NCBI GenBank assembly: GCA_963580245.1
Contig: CAUZJO010000079.1
Span: 1 to 21,468, forward strand
Source of the DNA: CAUZJO01 sp963580245
GTDB lineage: Bacteria > Sumerlaeota > Sumerlaeia > MVZB01
Direction of reading: 5' to 3'
DNA length: 21,468 bases
Part shown: positions 1-7,109 of the stretch, in pieces
How the letters are laid out: the number at the start of each line of letters is the position of its first letter
Numbering within the stretch: the first letter of the stretch is position 1
Translations under genes and position numbers: made by a program
The notes under the pieces: generated by a model
The model's database searches: none
Told to the model about the DNA's origin: nothing
Seen by the model: only the letters and a program-made list of their open reading frames with translations

Positions 1-402
1 TTCGGCCATCAGATCGACGAGCGCGAACAGCGTCTGCATCGTGGGAACCTTGTCGCGACTGATGTCGAGCATCACGCCGCGATGGGCGAAGTCAGGCCAG
101 TCCTCGATGCGCAGGCAAGGCAGACCGCCGGTCGACTGGCGTGCGATTTGTTTGAGCGTCATCGCGCCACGAAACGCGCCCGCGGGATCGCGTGCGATCA
201 GCTCAATGCGGCCGGGGTAGATCTCAAGCGCATAGCCTTCGTCGTGAGGGATTCTTTGCGGCTCCAGCCGGACGGCCAATTCGATGCCATCGGGTCGTGA
301 GGTCTCAGAACTCGCCGCATCAACGTCCCCCGCGAACTCTGAGAGCGCGGATCGCAGGGTCCTCGCGACTTGACCGAGTTCGGACCGCGATTCATCGGCC
401 AT
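1..402 (-). CDS. GH20-family glycoside hydrolase, N-terminal fragment (runs off window)
   Basis: Reading the minus strand from ATG at 402 gives an open frame of 134 codons that reaches the window edge without a stop. The N-terminal part resembles the small alpha/beta domain of family 20 enzymes (EIYPGRIELIARDPAGAFRG, then ATMTLKQI-type residues). It is followed by IEDWPDFAHRGVMLDISRDK, the characteristic entry into the GH20 TIM barrel (the 'D-x-P-x-F-x-x-R-G-x-x-L-D-x-S-R' signature). The family cleaves terminal N-acetylhexosamine from glycans. The catalytic Asp-Glu pair lies beyond the window, so activity cannot be judged. A GTG at 414 is a possible earlier start in the same frame. No signal peptide is seen, so a cytoplasmic enzyme is likely. 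It is transcribed divergently from the lipoprotein at 764. Family call is firm; substrate is not known. Confidence 0.8.
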   Translation of the reverse strand, partial: MADESRSELGQVARTLRSALSEFAGDVDAASSETSRPDGIELAVRLEPQRIPHDEGYALEIYPGRIELIARDPAGAFRGAMTLKQIARQSTGGLPCLRIEDWPDFAHRGVMLDISRDKVPTMQTLFALVDLMAE

Positions 403-763
403 GGCTAGATTCACGCCACCCGCGACTTCGCATCTCCCTTTGGCGAGGGATAATTTGCGGGGTCGGGGAAGCAGCAACAAGTCCTCGTTCATACATTACC
501 GATAATCGAAACCGGAAGCCGTTGCAATAGCCAGTCACGTAATGACCCCGGGTAAGCTGGATGACCCGGGTCCCAAATCCATGGAGCAAGAAGCGATCGC
601 GATCCGCCTTGACCCGTAGCTCTCTCAATATGCGCCTGTACTTCCCTTCTCACGTTACGATGTACCTTGTGGGGCGGGGAAAAGCCACGTAGCGTTTAAC
701 AGGTGAGACACATTCCTCAGTTTGCGGCGCGACAACCGCTGAAACGGAAAAGGAGGCTGAGTC
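403..763. other. Divergent intergenic region with paired GACCCGGGT motifs
   Basis: This 361-bp stretch separates two divergently transcribed genes and should contain both promoters, but I see no convincing -35/-10 pair. The one visible structure is a repeated motif: TGACCCCGGGT at 543-553 and TGACCCGGGTC at 562-572. The second contains the perfect palindrome GACCCGGGTC (563-572). The copies start 19 bp apart. This could be a regulator site or chance in GC-rich DNA. Short open frames here have no recognisable domains. Confidence 0.3.
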
Positions 764-1438
764 ATGTCGCCGAGATCGTCGTCTCGTCTGTTGTGTCTGT
801 GCCTGCTGAGCGTGTTGCTCGCGGCCTGCGGCAACCGCCCTCGAGGAGGGGACGTGTCCCGGATCACGACGCCCGAGAAGGGGGCCGTGACCTTGCGGCA
901 GGGCTTTGATGACGCGCCCGCTGACTGGGAGTTCGTCGAGGGTACCTGGCAACGCGAGACCCGTGGAGGCAACGGTGTCCTCGCACAGACGGCCACCGAG
1001 CGCGTTTTCCCCGTGGCCTTGTGGAAGAAGGCCCGGTTCTCTGACATGGGTATCTCCGTCCGGTTCAAGCCGATCTCCGGGTGGATCGACGCCAGCGGCG
1101 GCATCGTGTTCCGGGCCCGGGATGGCCGTAACTACTACGTCGTTCGCGCCAACAGCCTGGAGGACAACTTCCGCCTTTACACGGTCATCGACGGCGATCG
1201 GGATCAGATCGCGAGCACGAAGATCGATGCGCCCGCTCTGGGCCAGTGGCACACGTTGCGCGTCGTGGCTGTCGGCTCCCGGCTCCAGGCCTATCTGGAT
1301 GACAAGCTCTTGATCGACCATCAGGACGAGACCTTCCAGACGGGATGGGTTGGCTTGTGGACGAAGGCCGACGCGGTGACGGACTTCGATGACTTAGTGG
1401 TGAAAGGGATCCCCACGAAGCGCGAAGGATTCCAATAG
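764..1438 (+). CDS. Lipoprotein with LamG/DUF1080-like jelly-roll domain
   Basis: This 224-residue protein has a short basic N-terminus, a hydrophobic stretch and a lipobox LLAAC with the acylated Cys at residue 22, so it is probably anchored in a membrane and faces the periplasm or exterior. Residues about 40-215 form one beta-rich domain of the concanavalin-like type: it contains GGIVFRARDGRNYYVVRANS, then a 'W-H-T-L-R-V' strand and 'L-D-D-K-L-L-I-D', ending with a GWVGLWTKADAVTDFDDLVV pattern. These are typical of DUF1080/LamG domains that bind or cleave glycans. No catalytic residue can be assigned. The start is supported by AAGGAGG at 749-755. The gene ends 25 bp before the Wzt-type ATPase, so the two are likely co-transcribed. 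Glycan binding is inferred from the fold only. Confidence 0.75.
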   Translation: MSPRSSSRLLCLCLLSVLLAACGNRPRGGDVSRITTPEKGAVTLRQGFDDAPADWEFVEGTWQRETRGGNGVLAQTATERVFPVALWKKARFSDMGISVRFKPISGWIDASGGIVFRARDGRNYYVVRANSLEDNFRLYTVIDGDRDQIASTKIDAPALGQWHTLRVVAVGSRLQAYLDDKLLIDHQDETFQTGWVGLWTKADAVTDFDDLVVKGIPTKREGFQ

Positions 1439-1463
1439 CTGCCGGTTCGCAAATCGGCGGCGC

Positions 1464-2777
1464 ATGCGAATGGATTCAGAATTGGCCACGACACCCTTGA
1501 AGCAGGACGAACTTGAACACGCCCTACCTACACAGAGCGGTGATTCAAGTGCGGTGATCCGGCTATGCGGGGTGCACAAGTTCTACTCGCGCACCGAGCG
1601 GCGGGCCGACACGTTGAAGGAGAGCCTGCTGAGCGCCCTGGCCCAGAAGGCCCGCCATGACTTGGTCCACGCGTTGGACGCGGTGGACCTGGCGGTCGGA
1701 CGCGGGGAGGCGGTGGGGCTGATCGGGCCCAACGGATCGGGCAAGTCAACGCTGCTCAAGCTGGTCGCCGGCATCACGCAGCCGACCCGGGGAACGGTGA
1801 ACGTATCGGGCCGCGTGCTGGGTCTGATCGAGCTTGGGGCGGGTTTTCACCCCGACCTGACCGGCGATGAGAACGTGCGCTTGCAGGGGGCCATCTACGG
1901 GATGGAGGCCGACGAGGTCGAGCGACGTCTGGACGCGATCCTGGATTTCGCCGAGTTGCGCGAGTTCCGCTCGATGCCGGTCAAGCATTACTCCTCGGGC
2001 ATGTTTGTCCGGCTCGGTTTCGCGGTTGCCGTGCATGCCGATCCCGACGTGCTGCTCGTCGACGAGGTGCTCTCGGTCGGCGATCTCGATTTCCAGGAAC
2101 GGTGCATGCGAAAGATCCGCCAGTTGCGGCGGGGCGGCATGACGCTGCTGTTCGTGACCCACTATCCGGAACAGGCCGAGAGCGTGTGCGACCGGATCGT
2201 GTGGCTGGAAAACGGAGGAATCCGCGGGGCCGGACCGGCGCTGGAGGTCCTGGCCGATTACCATGCGGACCTGATCGCCAGCCGCTACGGCAAAACGCGC
2301 GGGCCGCTCGACGACAAGGCCCTGGCGGTGGGATTGCCGGGGCGCTTCGGTTCGGGCGAGGCGCGGATCGAAGCGTTGCGTATCCTGGACCGCGACGGCC
2401 GCCCGCGCACCAACTTCCGCCGCGGCGAGGCGCTGGTGATCGAGATCGATTACACCGCCCAGTCCGACGTGCGGGCGGTCGATTGCATGCTGCCCCTCTA
2501 CACGTTTGACGGGACCATGCTGACCTTGTGGCGCGCCGAGCGAGAGGCGGCGCCGAGCCGACCGGTCGAGGGGCGCGGGCGCATCCGCCTGGAAGTCCCG
2601 CGCCTGCCGCTGCTGCCGGGTCGCTATGGCCTGACCGTCTCGCTGACGCCGCCGGGTCGGCCCTACGACCACTACGACGTGCTCTACAAGCTTTTCCATT
2701 TCTGCATACAGCCGGAGCCGGGTTGGGAAACGGTCGCCCCGATCGAACTGAAGGCGGTGGCCGAAGGCCCTCGATGA
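1464..2777 (+). CDS. Wzt-type ABC transporter ATPase with C-terminal carbohydrate-binding domain
   Basis: This 437-residue protein is an ATPase of the family that exports O-antigen or related polysaccharides through an ABC channel. The nucleotide-binding domain (about 30-270) shows Walker A GPNGSGKST at 88-96, the GAGFHPDLTGDENV segment typical of the polysaccharide-export subfamily, signature YSSGM at 176-180, Walker B VLLVDE at 196-201 and the H-loop His at 233. Residues about 290-430 form a Wzt C-terminal beta-sandwich (SGEARIEALRILDRDG at its start), which in known transporters recognises the finished glycan. The approximately 30 residues before the ATPase core are not conserved. The usual Wzm permease gene is absent on both sides within this window, so the transporter must use a permease encoded elsewhere. 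It follows the lipoprotein by 25 bp. I leave the symbol empty because wzt is an operon-based name. Confidence 0.9.
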   Translation: MRMDSELATTPLKQDELEHALPTQSGDSSAVIRLCGVHKFYSRTERRADTLKESLLSALAQKARHDLVHALDAVDLAVGRGEAVGLIGPNGSGKSTLLKLVAGITQPTRGTVNVSGRVLGLIELGAGFHPDLTGDENVRLQGAIYGMEADEVERRLDAILDFAELREFRSMPVKHYSSGMFVRLGFAVAVHADPDVLLVDEVLSVGDLDFQERCMRKIRQLRRGGMTLLFVTHYPEQAESVCDRIVWLENGGIRGAGPALEVLADYHADLIASRYGKTRGPLDDKALAVGLPGRFGSGEARIEALRILDRDGRPRTNFRRGEALVIEIDYTAQSDVRAVDCMLPLYTFDGTMLTLWRAEREAAPSRPVEGRGRIRLEVPRLPLLPGRYGLTVSLTPPGRPYDHYDVLYKLFHFCIQPEPGWETVAPIELKAVAEGPR

Positions 2778-2835
2778 ACGGGCCGGCCCACGGCCGCCGG
2801 GTTGGAAGTCGCCGCAATCTTACGGGTCGTCCCAT

Positions 2836-2931
2836 GTGCTCGTGCTCGTAATCGTAATCGGACCCCATCGTCGCGTCCTTAATCGATTGTGACCCAAGGA
2901 AAAGACCGATTACGATTACGCGCACGAGTAC
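2836..2931. repeat. 26-bp near-perfect inverted repeat with 44-bp loop, built of hexamer repeats
   Basis: The left arm (2836-2861) reads GTGCTC-GTGCTC-GTAATC-GTAATC-GG, that is two hexamers each present twice. The right arm (2906-2931) is its reverse complement with two mismatches. The 44-bp spacer is AT-richer and unremarkable. The element lies 58 bp after the wzt-like stop codon. It could form a long cruciform or RNA hairpin, but there is no T-tract after it, so it is not a classic intrinsic terminator. It may be a dispersed miniature repeat element; the arms read as alternating Asp/Tyr and Glu/His codons on the minus strand (DYDYEHEH). Confidence 0.75.
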
Positions 2932-3286
2932 GAGAGTCGATCAGGAATGAGAACGGGGAGCCTCCATCCAAGCGGCGTTGATTCCAAAAACTGAATCATA
3001 TGCGACGCCCCTCCGTCGCGGTTTTGTTTTTGACAAAGCGGTCCTCTTTGGGGTAGTTTGGAATTCGTTCAACGCGACCAGACGACCAAAGAAGAACCAA
3101 CGGCCGAGTCGTTTATCGAGGTCAGTCGGGTCGGCCAAATCGTGAAGTGGAACTGAATCTTCATGGATCACGAAGTCCTCAAGTCAGGATCGGTTGCATT
3201 GAACGCTTTGATTACCTAACATGGGAAATCCTGGGTAAAGTGGATTGTTGGGCGAGGATTGGGTGGGTTGGGAGATGGTGTTGGCG
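2932..3286. other. Intergenic region, no gene recognised
   Basis: This 355-bp stretch holds only short open frames without recognisable domains. The longest, on the minus strand at 2941-3171, has a composition unlike its neighbours and lacks a ribosome-binding site. It probably contains the promoter of the COX2-like gene, but no convincing -35/-10 pair is visible. A GGGAG at 3270-3274 is the likely ribosome-binding site for the next gene. Confidence 0.4.
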
Positions 3287-3817
3287 ATGCGTGCTCGTGG
3301 GAATCGTTGGTTTTGGATTTGGCGGGGCCGTTGCGCTGCTGGGGCGCGACGGGGACTCGGGTTCCTGATCGTGTTGGGGCTTTCCAGTATTTGGATTCAT
3401 GGAGAGCCGGCACCGGAGGACGCGCCTTCAGAGAAGTCCGAGCCGTTGGTGATTGACGTCACGGGAGAAGAATTCGAGTGGCATATCCGTTATCCGGGAT
3501 CCGATGGGACGCCGGGGACGCCGGACGATATTCTGACGCGCCGGCATTTGTATCTTCCGGTCGGCGCCAACATTCGTCTCGAGTTGCACAGCAAGGATTA
3601 TGTCTATTCCCTGGCGCTGCCCCATTTGGAGCTTAATGAGATTGCCGTGCCGGACTTGACGTTCATAATGGAGTTCAAAACCGAGCGCGAGGGGACGTAC
3701 GAGTTGCTTGGGGACCAGATGTGTGGTTATACTCATCCCAAGTTGATGGGGGAAATGGTCGTTCTCTCGAAAGAGGCGTTTGCAGCCTGGTCCGAGAAGG
3801 CGAAGGCCGAGTCTTAG
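3287..3817 (+). CDS. COX2-like membrane-anchored cupredoxin with degenerate CuA site
   Basis: With ATG at 3287 (GGGAG 12 bp upstream) the product has 176 residues; ATG at 3275 or TTG at 3245 are alternatives. A hydrophobic segment (about 22-37) after an Arg-rich start acts as signal or anchor. The rest is a cupredoxin domain closest to cytochrome c oxidase subunit II: EFEWHIRYPGSDG, GTPDDI, 'SKDYVYSLALP' and GDQMCGYTHPKLMGEM match COX2 strand by strand. However, the binuclear CuA ligands are not all present: the first His is Tyr107, the first Cys of C-x3-C is Gly142, and the bridging Glu is Gln144. Cys146, His150 and a shifted Met154 remain. COX2's two transmembrane helices are reduced to one. 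A normal oxidase role is therefore doubtful; one-copper binding or a purely structural role is possible. The SCO-fusion gene follows 55 bp downstream, probably in the same operon. Confidence 0.8.
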   Translation: MRARGNRWFWIWRGRCAAGARRGLGFLIVLGLSSIWIHGEPAPEDAPSEKSEPLVIDVTGEEFEWHIRYPGSDGTPGTPDDILTRRHLYLPVGANIRLELHSKDYVYSLALPHLELNEIAVPDLTFIMEFKTEREGTYELLGDQMCGYTHPKLMGEMVVLSKEAFAAWSEKAKAES

Positions 3818-3872
3818 CGGGTTGGATGCGTGTAGTTTGGATCTGAAGCGTTGCTGAAAAGGGGGGGGCTTA

Positions 3873-6530
3873 GTGGTGAGGCCATCTCTTATCGTCTCTC
3901 GACTCTTGATTGTGTTGGCGATCGTTGGGGTTCAGGCGGCCCGGCCGCCCGCGTTTGAATCCGCGTCGGCGAGCGAGGCCGACCCGTTGCGCGTGCTGGC
4001 CACGTTGCCCGCGTTCACGCTCACCGATCAGGCGGGCCAGGCGGTCGGTCTTGACGAGTTGGCCGGCAAGGCGTGGGTCGCCAATTTCATCTTCACCCGT
4101 TGCCGGGCGACTTGTCCGGTGCAGACGCGCATGATGTCCCGCTTGCAGGAGCGGTTGGCGGCGGATCCGCGCCGGGAGGACGTCCGCCTGATCAGTTTCA
4201 GCGTCGACCCCGAACATGACACGCCGGCCGTGCTGGGTGAGTATGCGCGGCGGGCGGGCGCCGACACGGGGCATTGGCAGTTCCTGACGGGGTCGCGCGA
4301 TGCGATCTGGCAACTGAGCAAAGAGGGTTTCAAGCTGCCGGTGGGCGAGAATCCGAGCGACGAGTTGATGCCGTTGTTTCACAGCCCGCGGCTGGTCCTG
4401 GTCGATGCGCAGGCTCGCATTCGGGGGTACTATGACGGGATGTCGGAGCAAGGGCTGGACAACGTCCAACGCGACTTGCAACGGGTGTTGCGGGAATCGC
4501 CCCGCGCGCCGGCGTCCGCGAGCGCGGCTCAACTCGTCGGGTTTACCGAGCAATCCAGGTCCGCCGAGCATGCCGAACCCGCCTACACCGAACGACCGAT
4601 TCCGCCCAAGATTGTCAATCCGCCCTGGCTCCAGACGCGCAAGCAGGAACAGTTGGAGTTGGTCGGCGAGTCGGGGCTTTTGCACGACTTCAAGTTTTCG
4701 GATCAGTGGGAAGCCAGCGCGATCCGTTTCATGCACCGGGTCGTGGACGATGCCGGCAAGACTTATAAGCCCGTGCACTATGATCACGGCAACGGCGTTG
4801 TGGTCGCCGACGTCGATGGGGACGGACACGGCGATATCTATTTCTGCAACCAGGTCGGTAGCAATCAGTTGTGGCGCAATCGCGGCGATGGGACCTTTGA
4901 AGACATCACGCAGCGGGCCGGCGTCGGCGTCACCGACCGCATCAGCGCCGCCGCTTCGTTCGCCGATGTCGATAATGACGGCGACCCCGACCTGTACGTC
5001 ACGACCGTGTGGCAAGGCAATCTGCTGTTCGAGAACGACGGCGCGGGGCGGTTCAAAGACATCTCGCGCGACTGCGGGCTGGATCACAAGGGTCACTCGT
5101 CGGGGGCGGTTTTCTTTGACTACGACCGCGACGGCCTGACCGACCTGTTCCTCGCCAACGTCGGCCAATATACGACCGATACGCTGCGCATGGTGGTCAA
5201 CGACGTCACCACCCGCGATGGCGAGCCGGGTGAGTTCCACTACTACGAGGGATACAAGGACGCGTTCGGTGGCCATCTCAAACCCGAGCGTGACGAACGC
5301 AGTATTTTATTCCGCAACACGGGCCAGAACCGGTTCGTCGACGTTTCCGAACAAACGGGCCTGATCGACGCGGGCTGGACGGGCGACGCCAGCCCGATCG
5401 ATCGCAACCAGGACGGCTGGCCCGATCTCTACGTCCTGAACATGCAAGGCCATGATCAGTACTGGGAGAACATCGAGGGCAAATCGTTCGTCAACAAGAG
5501 CCGCGAAGTTTTTCCCAGCACGCCGTGGGGTTCGATGGGGATCAAGGTCTTCGATTACAACAACGACGGGAGCATGGATATCTATATCACCGACATGCAC
5601 TCGGACATGAGCAAGACCGTCCTTCCGGGGCAGGAAAAGCTCAAGGCCCAGATGCGCTGGTCCGAGTCGTTTTTGGCCCGGGCGGACATCCCCAGCATCT
5701 ATGGCAACGCGTTTTTCGAAAACGACGGGAGCGGCGGGTTCAAGGAGGTCTCCGACTGGATCGGGGCCGAGAACTTCTGGCCGTGGGGCCTGAGCGTGGG
5801 CGACCTCAACGCCGACGGCTATGAAGACGTGTTTATCGCCTCGAGCATGAATTATCCGTTCCGCTACGGCACCAATTCGGTCCTGCTCAATAATCGCGGC
5901 GAGGAGTTTCTGGACAGCGAATTCGTGCTCGGGGTCGAACCACGCCGGGAGGGGCGAACGACCACGCCGTGGTTCGAACTGGACTGCTCGGGGGCGGACA
6001 AGGACCACGACGGCTGCAAGGGCCGCGAGGGCCGGGTGGTGGTCACGTCGGCCCTGGGCTCGCGCTCATCGGTGATCTTCGACCTGGACGATGACGGCGA
6101 CCTCGATATCGTGACCAACGACTTCAATTCCGAACCAATGGTGCTGATCAGCAACCTGGCGCAAACACATGAAATTCGGTATCTGAAGGTGCAACTGATC
6201 GGCGCCCGATCCAACCGCGACGGCCTGGGAGCAACCGTCAAAGTGACCGCCGGCGACCAAACCTGGACCAAGGTGCACGACGGCCAAAGCGGCTACCTCT
6301 CGCAAAGCCTGACGCCGCTCTACTTCGGCCTGGGCCAAGCCACAACGATCGATAGAGTCGAAGTAATCTGGCCCTCGGGCCAAACCCAGACCCACCCCGG
6401 CCCGATCCAAACCAACCACCAACTCCAACTCCAAGAACCCAAGCCCCCCACCAGCTCAGCCTTAACCGCCGGCCCCGCACAAGCTATTGAAGCAATTGAA
6501 GTGATTAATGGTGCCGGGACCGGGACTTGA
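3873..6530 (+). CDS. SCO1/SenC - FG-GAP repeat - ASPIC/UnbV fusion protein
   Basis: This 885-residue secreted protein starts at GTG 3873 (or 3876) after a G-rich tract that may serve as ribosome-binding site; residues 1-22 are a signal peptide. Residues about 40-205 are a complete SCO1/SenC thioredoxin-fold domain with the metal/thiol motif C77-x3-C81-P and the conserved distal His170 (PLFHSPRLVLVD). SCO proteins deliver copper to CuA of oxidases or act as thiol reductants. A linker (205-300) leads to FG-GAP/VCBS propeller repeats (about 300-770) with many Asp-rich calcium loops such as DVDGDGHGDIYF, DVDNDGDPDLYV and DYDRDGLTDLFL. An ASPIC/UnbV domain follows (about 785-850, ending near 'VEVIWPSGQTQTH'). 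The FG-GAP plus ASPIC part equals a CRTAC1-like protein. The last 35 residues are low-complexity, and the stop lies inside the tRNA-Leu gene. It follows the COX2-like gene. Confidence 0.9.
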   Translation: MVRPSLIVSRLLIVLAIVGVQAARPPAFESASASEADPLRVLATLPAFTLTDQAGQAVGLDELAGKAWVANFIFTRCRATCPVQTRMMSRLQERLAADPRREDVRLISFSVDPEHDTPAVLGEYARRAGADTGHWQFLTGSRDAIWQLSKEGFKLPVGENPSDELMPLFHSPRLVLVDAQARIRGYYDGMSEQGLDNVQRDLQRVLRESPRAPASASAAQLVGFTEQSRSAEHAEPAYTERPIPPKIVNPPWLQTRKQEQLELVGESGLLHDFKFSDQWEASAIRFMHRVVDDAGKTYKPVHYDHGNGVVVADVDGDGHGDIYFCNQVGSNQLWRNRGDGTFEDITQRAGVGVTDRISAAASFADVDNDGDPDLYVTTVWQGNLLFENDGAGRFKDISRDCGLDHKGHSSGAVFFDYDRDGLTDLFLANVGQYTTDTLRMVVNDVTTRDGEPGEFHYYEGYKDAFGGHLKPERDERSILFRNTGQNRFVDVSEQTGLIDAGWTGDASPIDRNQDGWPDLYVLNMQGHDQYWENIEGKSFVNKSREVFPSTPWGSMGIKVFDYNNDGSMDIYITDMHSDMSKTVLPGQEKLKAQMRWSESFLARADIPSIYGNAFFENDGSGGFKEVSDWIGAENFWPWGLSVGDLNADGYEDVFIASSMNYPFRYGTNSVLLNNRGEEFLDSEFVLGVEPRREGRTTTPWFELDCSGADKDHDGCKGREGRVVVTSALGSRSSVIFDLDDDGDLDIVTNDFNSEPMVLISNLAQTHEIRYLKVQLIGARSNRDGLGATVKVTAGDQTWTKVHDGQSGYLSQSLTPLYFGLGQATTIDRVEVIWPSGQTQTHPGPIQTNHQLQLQEPKPPTSSALTAGPAQAIEAIEVINGAGTGT

Positions 6531-6596
6531 ACCCGGACAGGGTTGCCCCCACAAGATCCTTAGTCTTGCGCGTCTGCCAAATTCCGCCACCCCGGC
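6509..6596 (-). tRNA. tRNA-Leu, anticodon AAG, CCA encoded
   Basis: The minus strand folds into a class II (long variable arm) tRNA. The acceptor 5' strand GCCGGGG pairs with TCCCGGC (one G-U at 7:66). The anticodon arm is CAAGA / TCTTG around loop CTAAGGA, giving anticodon AAG (plus-strand 6569-6571) with G37. The variable arm is GGG-GCAA-CCC, and the T arm CCGGG-TTCAAGT-CCCGG. The discriminator is A73 and CCA is encoded (6511-6509). The D-loop has the usual GG. Class II shape, A73 and anticodon all indicate leucine. An adenosine at position 34 is unusual in bacteria, where CUU/CUC is normally read by GAG. The last 22 nt overlap the end of the convergent SCO-fusion gene. leuS lies about 1.2 kb away. 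Confidence 0.93.
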
Positions 6597-6653
6597 AATC
6601 GATCCGGCCCACGCCTGACGGGAGCTTCCCGTTCCGCGGCGGGGCCAGTTACA

Positions 6654-6682
6654 AGTAGAGCAAAACGACCGTCTCGTTTCAA
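6654..6682 (-). promoter_or_regulatory. Candidate promoter of tRNA-Leu
   Basis: On the minus strand TTGAAA (6682-6677) and TCTACT (6659-6654) are separated by 17 bp, ending 57 bp before the tRNA 5' end. The -35 box is good and the -10 is weak, so this is tentative. Confidence 0.3.
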
Positions 6683-6692
6683 GCTCGTACTC

Positions 6693-7109
6693 ATGCGCCC
6701 CAAGGCAAGGGGCGCATATCGTGGATCCGTGAGATGCACGTATGCCGAGCCAAGGTGCTCGCAATCTTGAAGGATGAAAGGAGCCTTCCACGCTAATTGC
6801 CTGTTCAGCGTGTAGCACCCGGCGGGGCGACCTCGGGTGACCGGGGCGTTCAAGTTCGCCGGGTTCAGTCGTCGGCCCCAAAGGGGCGTGGCGGCGGCGA
6901 AGCGGCGGGCCGTAACACCAGTGAACCCAAATGAGCCTCGATACTGAAAATCCGCGGGCCGAGCCCTTGTGCATCGGGCGAAGGCTGAAACTCCCCGGCC
7001 ATGCAACAGGCCTGATGTCGGGGAGCCGTGGCGGGGTCGACGGGACGGCACGTTGTGAAAGAACGCGAGCGCAACTCGGGAGACCTGTCGCGGCGGCGGG
7101 GGCGACCCG
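6693..7109 (+). ncRNA. Probable group II intron ribozyme, 5' domain remnant
   Basis: No gene fits this 417-bp stretch, but it looks like structured RNA. It begins with a perfect 9-bp hairpin, ATGCGCCCC (6693-6701) and GGGGCGCAT (6709-6717), which resembles the opening GUGCGCCC...GGGYGCA helix of IIC-like bacterial group II introns with the first bases changed. Further segments have the look of intron domain I and following regions: CTTGAAGGATGAAAGGAGCC near 6765-6785, CCGTAACACCAGTGAACCC near 6909, GGGCGAAGGCTGAAACTCCC near 6977, and GTGAAAGAACGCGAGCGCAA near 7055. No reverse transcriptase and no domain V are present. The sequence stops abruptly at the transposase fragment. Assignment rests on remembered family patterns, so moderate certainty only. 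Confidence 0.42.

Noticed and set aside
1746..2699. Long minus-strand open frame (317 codons) opposite the Wzt-type gene
   Set aside because: It is exactly antisense to a gene with all ABC ATPase motifs, has low-complexity Arg/Gln/His-rich composition and no domain; a shadow of high GC codon use.
2836..2931. Intrinsic terminator for the Wzt-type gene
   Set aside because: The loop is 44 nt and no T-tract follows on either strand.
2941..3171. 76-codon minus-strand frame between the inverted repeat and the COX2-like gene
   Set aside because: No ribosome-binding site, no domain, unusual composition; may be part of a dispersed repeat, but nothing in the window supports that.
3870..5276. 468-codon minus-strand open frame opposite the SCO fusion
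   Set aside because: Antisense shadow of a protein with clear SCO and FG-GAP motifs; the Val/Asp-rich product reflects reverse reading of Asp-rich repeats.
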